Assembly (NCBI RefSeq): GCF_040807025.1
Contig: NC_090956.1
Span: 2,034,517 to 2,098,516, forward strand
Origin: Struthio camelus
Taxonomy: Eukaryota > Chordata > Aves > Struthioniformes > Struthionidae
Reading direction: 5' to 3'
DNA length: 64,000 nt
Shown one piece after another: positions 33,513 to 46,172 of the stretch. The first letter of the stretch is position 1. Every line of letters starts with the position of its first letter. Both the position numbers and the translations under genes were made by a program. The notes under the pieces were generated by a model. The model was not told where the DNA came from and ran no database searches. It was given only the letters and a program-made list of their open reading frames with translations.

Positions 33513-36500
33513 GGACAAGCTGCTGTGATTTGCAGCAAAACGAATCCTGACCGGGTAACACACTCTGAGGTGGGCGATGCCAGCTGAAGCTCTGCTTTTG
33601 TTACCTGTCTTGGTGCAGAGAAGCTGCTGCTTCTGGAAGGGGGCGCATGGCACACGTGTGTCCTGGGCAACACGCCTCTACAGCACACCGGCCACCTGTC
33701 CCACCACATGGAGCAGGAGGGGCTCCTGGCCACCTTCCTATAACCCATGAAATGGGTAAAACCTGGAATTCACTCCTCCCTCGCTCAGCTCATAAGCTAA
33801 TACCGCACCCATGGTTCGGGGGTCCTGGTGCCTGCGTACACATTGTCTTGCCTTGGCGCAGGGCCAAATCGACTGCTCAAGTGGCACAAAGCGATGGGCA
33901 GAGACAGGACGCTGTAGCTGTGCTAGGGGCTCTGACAGCTACTGCACTCGTGCTGCCTGTACGAACGCTACCCAGCTACTGTCCATTGTTGGTCCCTTCT
34001 CCATCACGTTTTAAAATGACTACCTGCCTTCCTACCTGAGCAGCTCCTTCAACAAGTGTCTCCTGTTCTCCCGTCTCTTCTTTAGAAAAAAAAAGATGGC
34101 CTGGGACACTACTGCCCGTTTCCCATGGGAAACCTGCCAACTGGTGCTCCTCTCCCTGAAGCCTATTGCCTTCACAATCTGGGGAAATTAAGAGGACCTG
34201 ATATTTTCAGCCCTTTCCAATGCTCTTCTGGTGCCACCTACTAACCAACGGGAGGGTTTGGTTTCAGGAGCGCCATCCCTCCAGCCAGCTTATGTTGCGT
34301 GGAAGTCTTGTGACCACACAACATCTTACTCGCAGGTATTTTGGAGAGAGGCGTCAGGAGCGGGTCGTCCTGCTCTCTCCGGCGGTGCGGGGTCCTGCAG
34401 CGGCCAGGAGCCAGCAGCCGCTTTGCCCTTTCTGCTGCAGCTCAAAACCATCTGCCGCGGATTTGCCGGCAACTCGGGAGCAGCTCAGTTTTGAATCAGT
34501 TTTGAGGCAGTGCTGCTCCCCCTCCTCTTCTGCAACTCAGGTCTTCTTAAAGAGGTTATTACCATTAATTTTGTTGTTCCAGTCATGTGACTCTTCCCTC
34601 CAGATTCCTACAATAAAACCAAGTAGGTCAAACGCATGCTTATCAGGAGCAGTTCCAGTTCCGCTTGTTTATTAGCTTTGTTTATTGGCGTTATGACTAA
34701 ATCATTTCTTATCTTCAGGCCACATAGTAACTTGATTAATTTTGTTTTCAGCGTCTTGCATGCTCCTTGGTATCCATTTCACCTCTCCTTTATGCTATTG
34801 TTTACAACATTTATCTATTTATTATATTGTTGATATTTACGGGCCAGATCCGGCAGCAGGGCAGAGGCATGCGAGTGCGCATAGAGCTGGGATTTGAGAG
34901 CGTCGCCTCTCCCGTTGCAAACTCGACACGAAGCTCTCAAGGAAAGCGCTGGCCCGCGCACGCCAGGGCTCGCCGCGCGAGCCGTCCCCCCGCGAGCGTA
35001 ATGAAGGGGTTGCTTTAGCGCCGGGGACAGACTCCGGCTGGGGGCCGCTGGGCACGCGGCAGCGCGTTCTGCTCCTCTCGCCCAAGCAACAACCTCGTCC
35101 TGTGAAAGCCGCGTTTGGTGCACGCGGGGCGGCCGGGCAGGGTCCCGAGCCAAAGGGGCTCAGGGGTGGGGGGAAAGGAGAGAAAAGCCCAGAGCAGCAC
35201 TGAGGCACGGGCAGGTGCCAAAGGGCCAGTGCAGACCCTCAGAGTTTGTCCTTTTCTCGGCAGTGAAAACAAATTCCTTGCCCGTAAGGGGGATTCTGAC
35301 CTTTCCAGGTGCACATAAGAGGAGCTATTTTTGTTAAGGAATCAGACCCGGACAGTCAGATCCATCCACGGCAGAACTTCTTGGAAGCAACGACATTTAC
35401 AGCACGGACGACTCTGGGCTTCCAGCTTCCCCTGGGCAGCTCATCGCTGGCTGGGCTATTTGTGTCATGCTTGGAGTGCTTTGGAAATTATGAATGGCCT
35501 CAGCACTCTCATGTTTTAACGGAGCCATTAATGAAGGGCAGCAGAGGAGCGCACGGACAGCCCCATCGCATCGCTCCCTGGTCGCCAAACCTCACTGCAC
35601 GATGGGACATGCGCTATCAATTTTATTTCACTCAATAAGAAGCCATTATACTGTCTTCCCCAAAGAGCTGAATCAGTCCGGAAGAACCCGCTGGTCGGGT
35701 TTGCACGGGGCAGAAGCTTGTGTCTAACTTTGCCCCAGTGCCGAATCAAACGGGGTTCAGCGGCTCTTGTTTTGCTGTAACAATACACAAACGTAGGCTC
35801 AAACTCCCCACCCAGGAGCGGAAGCTTTTCACGTTCCTAGAGATCTGCCTCAAGTGTCTTCTCCTTGTATTTTTGGCATAACTTGGAAAACTTGTCTTGC
35901 TGAGAAACTCGCCGGGAACGGAGCCGAACTCCCTCTTCCTCGCGCAGCGACGGAGTCCTGCGCGTGAGCCAGCTTCTCGCGCCTGCGAAGCACTTTGAAA
36001 TCCTTCAGGCTGATACAGTAAGGCTCCGGATCTCTAGCAGAGTGTACGTTTCCTCTCCCAAGTATTTTTAAATATCTTTCAGACAAAAGAGCGCTGACAA
36101 GCAATTTGTCATCTATTTATATTCTAAGTAACTAAAATATAATTGTAGCACTCCCCGTTCCCCTTGCGAAAGCTGACGCTCCCACAGACACCACAGCTAC
36201 CTAGGCAGATAGGGAACGCACGCCAGCGCTGCGCTCCGAGGTGGTCTTCACGCCAACAGCTCCCCCAGGAGCACGGCGTCCCTGGTTGGACAGATAACGG
36301 ACAGGAAGCTTCGGAGCAAAATCCTCGCTCCTCTGAAATCAGTGGAAGTTTTCTACAGACTCCACTGAGATTAACATTTCAGCCTTTCTGGTCACTTCTC
36401 AAAGCTGCAGGTACTTGGTTTCCCCAGAGCGGGGTCCAGCTGACGTCAAACACTTCCGAAAATCCCACTTTTATCTTTGTACCTCATAAATACAGCTAGC

Positions 36501-37440
36501 TCCAACATCACATTCACCAACAACGCGGATACTGAGGCAAAACTCTGCTCGGCTACCGCACCGTAAATTCAGATGAACCCTTAAGGATGATATTCCAAAT
36601 TTGTGGCGGTGAAGGGGAGTGTGATCTAACGACACTTGCGCTGGAAGGATTTAAGGTCTTTTTTCCTTTATTTTGGAACAAAATTAAACTCCCCGAGAGA
36701 GGAAGACGCTGCTATTGGAAGGGGCCTGGCTGCTGCTCACAGACGGGGCAGCGGTGACGCGTTTGCAGCCGGGGCCTCCGGCCGGCCGGGCGCTGGGAGA
36801 GAAGCTCCCGCATCCCCACCGAGCGAGGCCAGCTCCATCAGGGTTCCAGCTGAGATGCCACCGCGTGATCTGGGGTTACAGTTGGCAAATAGCACAGGGG
36901 GGCCACCAGGGCTGGGGGCGAGGAGGGCCAGCAGCCGGAGGGATCACGCCTCGAGCCCCCGCAGTAACTTCAGCCGAGCTCTTCTGCCAGAGCCCTGACG
37001 CTGGCCGAGGTAACGCGCCGGGTGCTCTCGCCTCCCGCCACACGCATTACTGCACCCAATCAGCATTTGTGGGTTTTGAGAATGATCTAAATGAATTTGA
37101 TGTCCCAGAAAGAGGCACTTGAAAAATAAACCGGTGTGGTTTAATGATAGCATTTTCCACATTTTTATTATAATGACTCTGGGTTTTATTGGAAGGTTAG
37201 CAACTCATCTGAGCATGAAAACAAAGCAATTTGGGAGGCCAGCCCGGCGACGGAGCCTCTGGCACGTTTGGTCATTAAAGCTCATTCACTTCCTGATACT
37301 CCTTCGCCACTTGGGCTCTGCAGCGTCTCCCGGTAGAAGGACAGCGGGAGGATGCAGGCAGCATCGTTTTGGCCTCGTGGGGGCTGTAGGAACCTGCCCC
37401 CCTCCTGCGGCGGAGCACTCCGCGAGCTCACACCACCACC

Positions 37441-37562
37441 TTCATCACTGTTATTATCCCCATTTTTCAGGTTGGAAAACTGAGGCCGTGAGAGTTGAGG
37501 CGGCTTGCCCAAGTCCACATAAGCGAATGGCAGGTCTGGGAAGTCCCTAGCCCTCTGCTCCG
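37441..37562 (-). mobile_element. MIR-like SINE relic
   Basis: Reverse-oriented match to the MIR body: TTATTATCCCCATTTTTCAG, then GAAAACTGAGGCCGTGAGAG, GGCTTGCCCAAGTCCACATA, GGCAGGTCTGGGAAG. Recognised by eye from the MIR consensus pattern; divergence is high, as expected for an ancient amniote SINE. Confidence 0.7.
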
Positions 37563-39030
37563 GGGTCCTTCACCCGGGGACTCCAGCCAGGCCTGGCCGC
37601 CTCAGCCCGGGAGCGGATCGGGGCTGCCCTTTGCACACGGTGGAGGTTGCCCCAGGAAGATGGGCCCAAAACAAGCCAAACTGAAAAGAGGGCCACCCCA
37701 TGAAACTTGTCCGTGGTGCAAACAATTGCGAACAAGCTGAAGGCAGCGGTTGCACCCACGTGAACAAGCGCGCTCAAACCGTTCTGCATATTTAAAAAAC
37801 TCGTCATGACTGCAGTCTCGTGGAGTTGTAGCCTGGGTGAACGAAAGGCACGAGCCGACAACGCAGCTCGTGGATGGGAGATCCAGGAGGCCGGATGGCA
37901 CCGGCCCCTGGCTGAGCCGGTGTGAAGCACCCGCTGCTGCAGGCGGGGGTCTCGCAGGGCAGGTTCAGAGCGCCGGGGCCAAGGGCGAAAGGCGAACGTG
38001 GTCTGGATCCCCCAGTTCCCCCTTCCCCGCCGCCGCATCGCTGCGGTTCACCCTTCGCCTACTTTCCCCGCTTCCCAGCACCGCCGCTCTGCAGCATTGT
38101 CGCAACCCTGGGGTGACGGAACGCTTAATGGGGAGAAAAAAATATTGCCACCTATGTGGCTCAGCAACCCCTGATGCTTTCCAGCACACAACCCACCGCT
38201 GAGTTTTCTCAGTGAATCAGAGCGAGCGTGTTTTGCTAAGCAGGGTGGATGAGCCACCCAGTGAGCGGGACCGAACGGGCACGCTCGGTCCCGTGGGTAC
38301 CCGAGCGACAGGCGTCCCGGGTGCGCAGTCCCAGGAATAACAGGGTTTGCCATTTGCTCCAATCTAGTGTGTCCTTGGGTAATAAATTCAGATTACGGAG
38401 TGATTCCTTTCACCCGTGATTCAGAACATGCTGATTAAATGCTATTTCTTTGTTCCTCTGAAGTAAGGGAACTGTAGCTGATACAAACAAATTACCATCT
38501 CCAGCTGTGAGGCAAGATGCACCTTGACTCCGCGATAAAGCCTTCTGCATGTTTTGGTAGCTCTAAAGAGAAAGAGGACGCAGGAAGTGGTGTTTCCTAA
38601 TGTTCTAAAGCTTCTTATTAAAGTGTATTAATTATTTTACTCCTAAAAAACGACTTGTCACTCTTTTTAGGCTCATGTATTATTTTAAGAGACTTCTTCC
38701 GGGGTCCAGTCACATGGAAGTTAAACAGCAAGCAGTAAAGTCTCCAAAGGATAATAAACTCACTCAAACTACTTTGCTAATGGAACAAAGAGTACTGTAA
38801 ATGTCACACACGATGTAACAAGAGGAGTGAAAACCTTTGCATGAAACAATGGATCCATTAGCACTAAGTTAAAAAAAAACCCATAGCCTCGCAATACTTT
38901 TGCATAGTTTTATGCAGCTTGCCATTCAAAGCCAAATGAACTTGTTTGTTCCCTCATATTCTGCAGCTGAGCTCCCAACATGGCATCCAGCTTCCTAATA
39001 ACACGTACTCCCAGGGCATCGATCGTTTAA

Positions 39031-39205
39031 GATTTCAAAGCCCTTTGTAGACAATAATTAAGCCCCTGGACACCCAGCTGAGTCAGTGGAATTATCTCTG
39101 CTTAAAACTGAGGTGCAGAGAGGGAATAACTGAATCACTGATTGGAGAGAAAAACTGAGCAGAGGGACAGACCCAAGGCTTCTGAACTAACCACCAAACG
39201 GCGCT
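39031..39205 (-). mobile_element. MIR-like SINE relic
   Basis: Reverse-oriented: GATTTCAAAGCCCTTTGTAG (the 3' end), ATTATCTCTGCTTAAAACTG, AGGTGCAGAGAGGGAATAAC, then CCCAAGGCTTCTGAACTAAC. The near-complete order of MIR segments makes the call better than any single piece. Confidence 0.65.
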
Positions 39206-39893
39206 AATTGATTATGGCCTATCCCAAGCTTCATGAAGCCATCCATCACCTTCCAAGGTAAGGGCACGATCCTGCAGCTCGGACGTGGCTCCTCCGCTTG
39301 CTGAGCTGACCCCGGCGGGGCTACCGGCGAGGAAGCGCGGGCTGTCCCAAACGAGCACAGCGTTGACCCGTCGAGGCCCGTACCTCGCCTCCAAGAGCTG
39401 CGGTTGGCAGGATATGCAGAAAGCCTCTGAATATCTCACGGGCTGATGTAACGTCAACAGAGTGCAACTGGGACACGACATGTCAACACTAGGGAGTCGT
39501 GACGAAAAAATCACAAGGTTGTGATATGACGATGTTGCCTTAGAAAAGCAACAAGGAAGCAGCAAGGACAAAAAACTGAAGTGCAAGTAAAAGATCAGGA
39601 AAAGAAGATGACATCAAATGGAGGTCTCTAAGGCGAGCAGATCTCTCAGCCCCCTCCACTCCATGATTCAGTCTTTCTCCTGGAAGTAATTTACAATAAT
39701 GAAAGTGAGCAAATACCCACATGTGCGAAACGCAGAGTATATTTGGCTCCAACCCGAAGCATGTTTACTGTAAGGAGGAAGAGCTGTGAGATGAATCTTT
39801 TCTTTGACAGCTCTGAGATCTCTTAACCAAATCCCACACAACCTCGAAGCGCTCTCCGATTTTCTTGAAATTTAATTAGTGGAGGCTATATTG

Positions 39894-39915
39894 TACACCT
39901 AATTATATAGGTGTA
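39894..39915. repeat. Small inverted repeat
   Basis: TACACCTA (39,894-39,901) and TAGGTGTA (39,908-39,915) are perfect inverted arms around a 6-bp AT spacer, inside an AT-rich stretch with TAATTA cores. Confidence 0.6.
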
Positions 39916-40265
39916 AGTTAATTGGAGTGGAGGGCTCTAAGGCATGTAGCTGAGAACAAAATTTGTCTTTAAGCATATCTGCACAGGTGGAGTATGTTTT
40001 GTTTGGCAGGAACGCTTTGCTGGATTAAGAGCTGTATTTGTAAAACCCTCGGAGATAACAGAAAGCAGGCACATTAGCAGTCCTATTCCTGTATCAGCAC
40101 TACAAGGAGAATTAAATACGCTACAATTGTGTTGCAATAACAAGAAGCGCAATGTCCTACACAAACGGCACGCAATTCTTGCTGCTATTTAGGCAGTTGT
40201 AGGTGTGAGATTGACGACCCCCCCCCCAAAATCCAGCAGCAATCAAACAAGTCAAATTATTCAGA

Positions 40266-40440
40266 GCAGCGTGGTATGGCTGGTGGGGCACCAAGTGAGG
40301 AGTCAGGAGCGCTGAGCTGCCCTCCCAAATTTATCAGTTATTTGCTATTTGACCTCTCCGACTTTCTGAGCCCTAGTATTGCTGACTGTAAGAAGAGGGT
40401 AAAACCATATCTCTCCATTTGAAAAGCACTTCAGATCTCG
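40266..40440 (+). mobile_element. MIR-like SINE relic
   Basis: Forward-oriented: GTGAGGAGTCAGGAGCGCTG, ATTTGACCTCTCCGACTTTC, CTGTAAGAAGAGGGTAAAAC, GAAAAGCACTTCAGATCT. The order and the closing AAAGCGCTTTGAGATCT-like segment fit an amniote MIR/CORE-SINE. Confidence 0.6.
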
Positions 40441-43400
40441 AGACAGAAGAACTCGTATTTGCCAAGTTTGATGCCAGACTGGGTTGAAGCAGGGTATCTA
40501 AGGCTTGGTTACAGCTCCCAGTTTCACAGATGCTCCCACCCTGCCCAGATCCTCGTGGAGCCCCTGCCACGGCTGCCCCTCTCTTGTTCTGTGTGCCCAG
40601 GCGTGAGCTTTCGTCCATGAACGAAAGCCAGGGCCACCGCAGCAAGGGAGCTCCTGATGCCAAGTTGCTTTGCTTTGGTCCATTTAAGTTAGCTCCCTTA
40701 ATGTTATTTGAAAGTAGAGCTCTCTCAAGGCCCTCATCCTGTTCTGGGAATTTGCACATCGACTCTTCACCTTGAAAGCTTAATGCCGTCTCTTCCTGCC
40801 ACTATTTCTTTGCATTCTCGTCTAGGTACTATATTTTCTGTTAGCTGCACTTATCATGCTCTCATCCTCCAACAAGCTGTTGCTAAAGAAAACACTATCA
40901 CAAGATTAATGTTTATAAATGTCTTAAAATACAACTCCTCTTCCCAGCATGTATGTCTCCTCAGACTTTAAGGAAACCTCCCCTCCCTGTCCATCCTCCT
41001 CCCTTTAAGGAATCACTGCTTTTCAGAAAAGCTTTTGTCTCAACTGTATATTGGGAGGAAATTTTCCACTTCAAACCTGAAATCAGGCATTGTGCAAAGT
41101 GTATTATGCCTATTGGTGAATCAAAGGACTAAAGTATTCCTATACCTCTCTATAATTAAACTTTTGAATAGAAAAACATGTTTCAGTTTAAAAAAAAAGT
41201 GACCAACTAATGTGATTAGCAATTGTAGACTGAGATATTTTTTAAATGCAGGAAGATAACAGGCCAATTTTCTATCAAAGCCACAGGTTTTGACTGTTGA
41301 TCCAAAATCTGGTAGAGTGAAGAAACTCCACGGACACCTGAGCACTTTGATATGTCACATACGGGTTTCCTCATTCACAATGGAATAGTTAAGTGATGTC
41401 TCAGAGGAAGCCAATGTGGTGTGTTTGGGCCAAACAGTGCTGATTTCCTGGTAACCTAAAATGCTATTTTGAATCTTAGAAACATGGTCCCTGATCTCTA
41501 AAGATAAACAGATGTTCAGGACCATAATTTTAAACCTGCCTTGAAATGAGGTATCTGAGTGAAGCTACAGCTATAAACAGAACAGTAGGGAAGTGAAGCG
41601 TAGCCCTAAGACAAGAGCAGCAGACTTACTAGCTTGTCACTCTTAAACTTGGCTTTTTTAGCTTTCATATAAAGCACTGGTTTGGGGCATCAAGTCCAGC
41701 AGATATAGAAGCCAGAGCTCCTTCTTCAAGGAATGGATTATTCCTCCCCTACAGACTGTTTACTTCGCTGCGGACCACCACGCTGTCCTAGCTGCAAAAC
41801 CTGAAATTACAGCCGCAGTGTCAGACTGCTGCTACCACAGTGAGCGGCACACTTCAGGTAACACCAGGAGGAGGAGTAAGGTCTCTGCAAAGAGTCCCTC
41901 TACTAAGTCCCTCCCAGATAAACGAAATGTTTGTGATTTACTCAAAAAATAAGAAGCCCTGACAAAATCATCACTTTTCACAGAAACTTTGTCAAATGAA
42001 AGCATATGTTGCTGTTATGCACTAAGTATCTCCACCGCAAATGAACCAAATCCACTTCACGCTGTGAATGTGAAATTAATCTAAGGCATAACCTTTAGGT
42101 CTACACTTTGACAATATTTTAGAGCTAAATATAATTATTTGATCTGTTGCTCTTCTGAATACAATGGATTTGTTGTGCCCATCTGCACAGTTATCAGTTA
42201 TTTCAAGGAATATTGCTGATTAAATGATTTGAAACAAGGTATTTTCTTCTGATATTATTACACGATATTTGGCTGGTAAACATGGAAATTAACTATTGCT
42301 AGCATTAATATTAACTCTTTTTCTTCGGCAGAAAGCATTTCCTGCTCGACAACACACGGAACTAAGTACCAATCAAGATATTTATAATGCATACTGAAGC
42401 CTAGTTAATTATATATGATTATACTTCTTTATGTTTTTGGGTCATACTTAGTGCTAAGATCCAGTTTCCATTTGCAATTAGTAGAGAAATAAAACAGAAG
42501 TCATCAGCAACGAATGATTCAGTCCATTGAAAGAGTATTATAAAAACCTCTTTGCACTGTGAAATAAATTAATCGCAATCCATGACTCACATACACTAGC
42601 AGTATAATTTTTCAGAATGATGATGAGTTGAAAGTAAGCTTTGGAGAAAAGTTCGAACGCTGGCTACTTAGCAGTTCTATTGTTCTGCTTGCTCAAAGTA
42701 CTGACACTAAGAAAACAGTCACACGTTGCATAATGATAATGAAACAGGACAGAGAATTTTTATTAGATTTTACAGGTGTGTAAAGATCTATCACACAGCT
42801 ATAAAAGTCCTCCTACAAACACACAGAGTTGCAGTTTACAGGACAGCGCACAAAGGATTGCTCAAACCTGGTATGCGACAGTGCTATGGAGTGAGTACAA
42901 GAAGCAAGAGTTCAAAGAAAGCTAACTTTTGCTGCGGCTGTATGGCAGCTTGCCAGGCGCTTGGGGACTGGGTTTGTTTGGTTCATCTTTGGGCTACATG
43001 TAGAGAACCGGGCAGAACCGGGCCTCCCAGCTTGCACTTGAAGGATTAACACCTTACCTGCTCTTCACTCAAAATAAACTTCCCGGTTCCACTTTAAAAC
43101 CGAGAGCTCCGTGAGACTGGGGAAATCTGACTGGGGAAATTTTTCTGGCAAGAAAAAAAAAAGTCCAACTTTAATGGCTCGTGAAGCTTGGCTTCACTGT
43201 TAAAGGGACACGAAACCTTCAGCAGTTCCCCCTTCAGACACTGATTATAGTAAAAATCATCTTGGAAGGAGAAAATGTCCTAACTGCTCGGAGGCCTGGA
43301 ACGTTGCCTGCAAGCCACTGCAGCACCCTGGAAAATAGCCAGCGACCGCTTTTCACCAGGAATGCCCCAAACACTATTTACAGGGAAAACAAACTTGTAT

Positions 43401-43540
43401 GAACGCGCTTTGCAGGATTCGGTGCTCAGCTCGCGCCAGCCGTGAGTTCTGGCGAGCGACACGGATCAGCTCCTACTGTCATAACAGAAAGCCTCTGAGA
43501 GGAAATCTCAAAAGTGCAAACTGTGGTTCTGCCCAGTTGT

Positions 43541-43920
43541 TTTGTCACAATGTTCATTGTGATGAGTAATGTCACTTTTAAGCCTAATTATGCAGGTGTA
43601 TTTATTATCCTATACTTGGCCATATCGCTGGGGTACTTGCGTAATTTCACAGACGAGTGACACTTAAGACAGCACATTACTGTCAGCAGCCTCCATCTCA
43701 TTTCATGCTAATTGCTCTCCAAAATTGTGTGATGCAGCTTTGACATGAAAACATTTTCAACAGTGCCATTAACTTAGGGGGGCACATTTCCTGAAGTAAT
43801 TACAGCCAACATCCTCGGTCATTCCTAATTATTTATTACAGCCCCACCCTACCCACACTTTAGTGTTGATTACCAAAAAGACATATACTATCCACTCTCT
43901 AATTGGAAGTGTGATAAATG
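43541..43920. promoter_or_regulatory. Candidate conserved enhancer-like element
   Basis: AT-rich DNA dense in homeodomain-type TAATTA/CTAATT cores (CCTAATTATGCAG, ATGCTAATTGC, AGTAATTACAG, CCTAATTATTTATTAC). It begins with TCACAATGTTCATTGTGA (43,545-43,562), a perfect palindrome that contains two opposed ACAAT/ATTGT SOX half-sites separated by 4 bp, the arrangement known for SOXE dimers. Conservation cannot be tested from one sequence, so this is only a candidate. Confidence 0.3.
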
Positions 43921-45747
43921 GCTCACTTTAAGAGAAAGCAAATATTACCTGTTGTATCTAATGACCCAAAACATTCAATTACTTAGTTTTTCTGTTGGCC
44001 AAAATACTTATCTAACCTATAACTTTATTTATTTTACAGCACAGGTGTTGCTACATGCTACTGGTGTTGGACTAGGTAACACATTTTAATGAACTGGCCA
44101 CATTTTATATGCTCCTTTGTCCTAAACTGATCATTTATGCATCACAAAAAAAGTGAAGGGTCTCTTTTAACTTAAATGTCAAAGAACTCTAGTGCAAAAG
44201 AAAGCAGATCTGAATGATTCAGATGTTGCTAATCCAACCTTCCAACTAGCCACGATGCACAACACAGTAGCGCTCCAGAATTTACCATCAATTTTAATGT
44301 GTAATTTAAAATGTTTTGTCTCCATTTCCCTTCCTAGAAAAAAAAAATTTTGAGATGTTTTATCTTCCTAAGGCTATCATACTGTGCCACTGAGTAACCT
44401 AAGCATGGACTATTTACCTGCTCCTCTGAGGCATGGTGTGCCCTGGAATCATTCGTCATTCATCCTGTAACAACAGGTTTGCAAGTCATGGGAGGAGCCC
44501 ATGAAAAATTGGACCGTTTTGTCATTTCCAGAACAGATGGCAGCCCTTGACTCAAGGGACAAGACTCCAGTAATGTTTGCTAACCTGAGTGATGTGGTGC
44601 TCAGCCGGTGACACATTTGATGACGTGGCAGAACAAGAGCCTCCTGCGAATATCTTTGGGTTTCTTGAGACTTTTGGAATAGACTTAGATGCAAAACTTG
44701 TGTTTTAAAGGGATCTGATTTTTCATATTTCGCAGGGAAAGTGAATCCAGCACAGGTTATGTAGTGGGAATCTAGGAGGAAAGAGTGGGTAAGCAGAGAA
44801 GTTTGCAAAACAGTGTTTGCCTCTTCTTCGGTGCTGTATGCAGAGAAGCTTTTACAGTTTTTTGTTTTACTTTCAGAGGAACATGGCTGCTCAGACCCTG
44901 TTAATCGGCTCTGGGCGCTACTAGAGCACCCTCTTCTGTTTGAAGGGCTGCAACCAGTCTCTGAGGCCCCGGCGAGCAACCCAGGACCTTTCAAACACGA
45001 ACTGGGCCCTCACAGCCGGTGCCCAAACGCATGCTCCTCTACCAAATAAACAGCCATATCGATGATTAACTCGGGGGCTGCATTAACTCACGCCTGCAAC
45101 ACCCGAGAGCCACCACACGCTCGGGTACCGAGCGCATTCGTCACTGTGCGCGGCCCACCTCCAGCGAGCGGAGGAGCCCGCGCGGCCACCGCGCGCCGTC
45201 AGGCTAACGCTGCCCGTTGGCCGCGCTGCGCCAACACCCGCAATGTCCTATCTCCCGCAGCCTCGCGAGGCTGCTTTTAAGCAGTTTGTCTCCAGGCCCA
45301 CCCAGCTCATTCTGCACCGAGGGCGCCGGACCAAAGGCCCCAGAGGTGCCCGCAGGCCTCGGCCCTGCCCGGGCAGGCCTGACGCCACGAGCGAGGCCGC
45401 CGCGGCCCGGGGCAGCGTTTCGGGCACCCGTGTCGGAGGGCCGCGGCCCTTCGCCCCGCGCAGGGGAGCCGGGGGAGGGGGAAGCCAGCCGCGGGCACAC
45501 GGGCCGCAGCTCCCCGCCCTCCCCGTCGGCGGCCGGGCCCGCACCGCGGCCTGGGGCCGCCCAAGGCCTCCCCGGCGGCCTCCCACCGCCGCCGTCTCAG
45601 GAGACCAGCGAGAGGCAGCTAGAGAGACCCCGCCAGCGGTGGGCGCTCCTGGCAGCGCTTTTCCGTGGTAGACAGAGCACAGCCAGCGAGGTGCCGGGGG
45701 CGCTCTAGGCCGCTTCTCTATGGTTGGCCGCCGGAGGACGTGCGGGC

Positions 45748-45755
45748 TGACGTAA
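45748..45755 (+). promoter_or_regulatory. ZNF598: CRE-like site
   Basis: TGACGTAA, an ATF/CREB-type site, about 240 bp upstream of the ZNF598 start codon. Confidence 0.45.
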
Positions 45756-45995
45756 AGAGGAGTGGCGCTCTAGCTCTTTTTGGAGCGAGATCGGAGAGGT
45801 GTCGTGCCGCTCTAGGCGGGGGGGGCTCTATGGTCAGCCTAGGCTAGCGCGACGCGAGGAGGAGGCCGGCTCTCTATGGTCGGAGGCCGGGCGGAGCGTC
45901 GCGCGGCGGGCCGGGCGGCGCTCTAGGCCGGTGCCGGGCGCGCCGGGGCGGTTGCTAGGCGGTGCGGGGCCAGGCCGCGGCGTGTCGGCGCCGCC

Positions 45996-46172
45996 ATGGC
46001 GGCCTCGCCGGGCGCGGCGGCGGCGGACGGGCCCTGCGTGCTGTGCTGCGGGGAGCTGGAGGTGCTGGCGCTGGGCCGCTGCGACCACCCCATCTGCTAC
46101 CGGTGCTCGGTGCGGATGCGGGCGCTGTGCGGCGTGCGGTACTGCGCGGTGTGCCGCGAGGAGCTGGGCCAG
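45996..46172 (+). CDS. ZNF598: ZNF598 exon 1 (RING)
   Basis: 177 nt, residues 1-59, whole RING finger, ending EELGQ with donor GTGAGG at 46,173. Confidence 0.95.

Larger units (their letters stand above)
33513..45100. other. Intergenic region between NPW and ZNF598
   Basis: 11.6 kb without recognised exons. It starts mixed in composition (CpG-rich pockets near 34,900-35,200, 36,700-37,050 and 37,560-38,100) and becomes AT-rich from about 38.3 kb to 45 kb. Three MIR-like SINE relics and one candidate regulatory element are listed separately. No tRNA or obvious small RNA gene was recognised. Confidence 0.6.

Noticed and set aside
45217-45708. Plus-strand 163-codon frame upstream of ZNF598
   Set aside because: CpG-island sequence with Pro/Arg/Gly-rich composition and overlapping open frames on both strands; no known exon.
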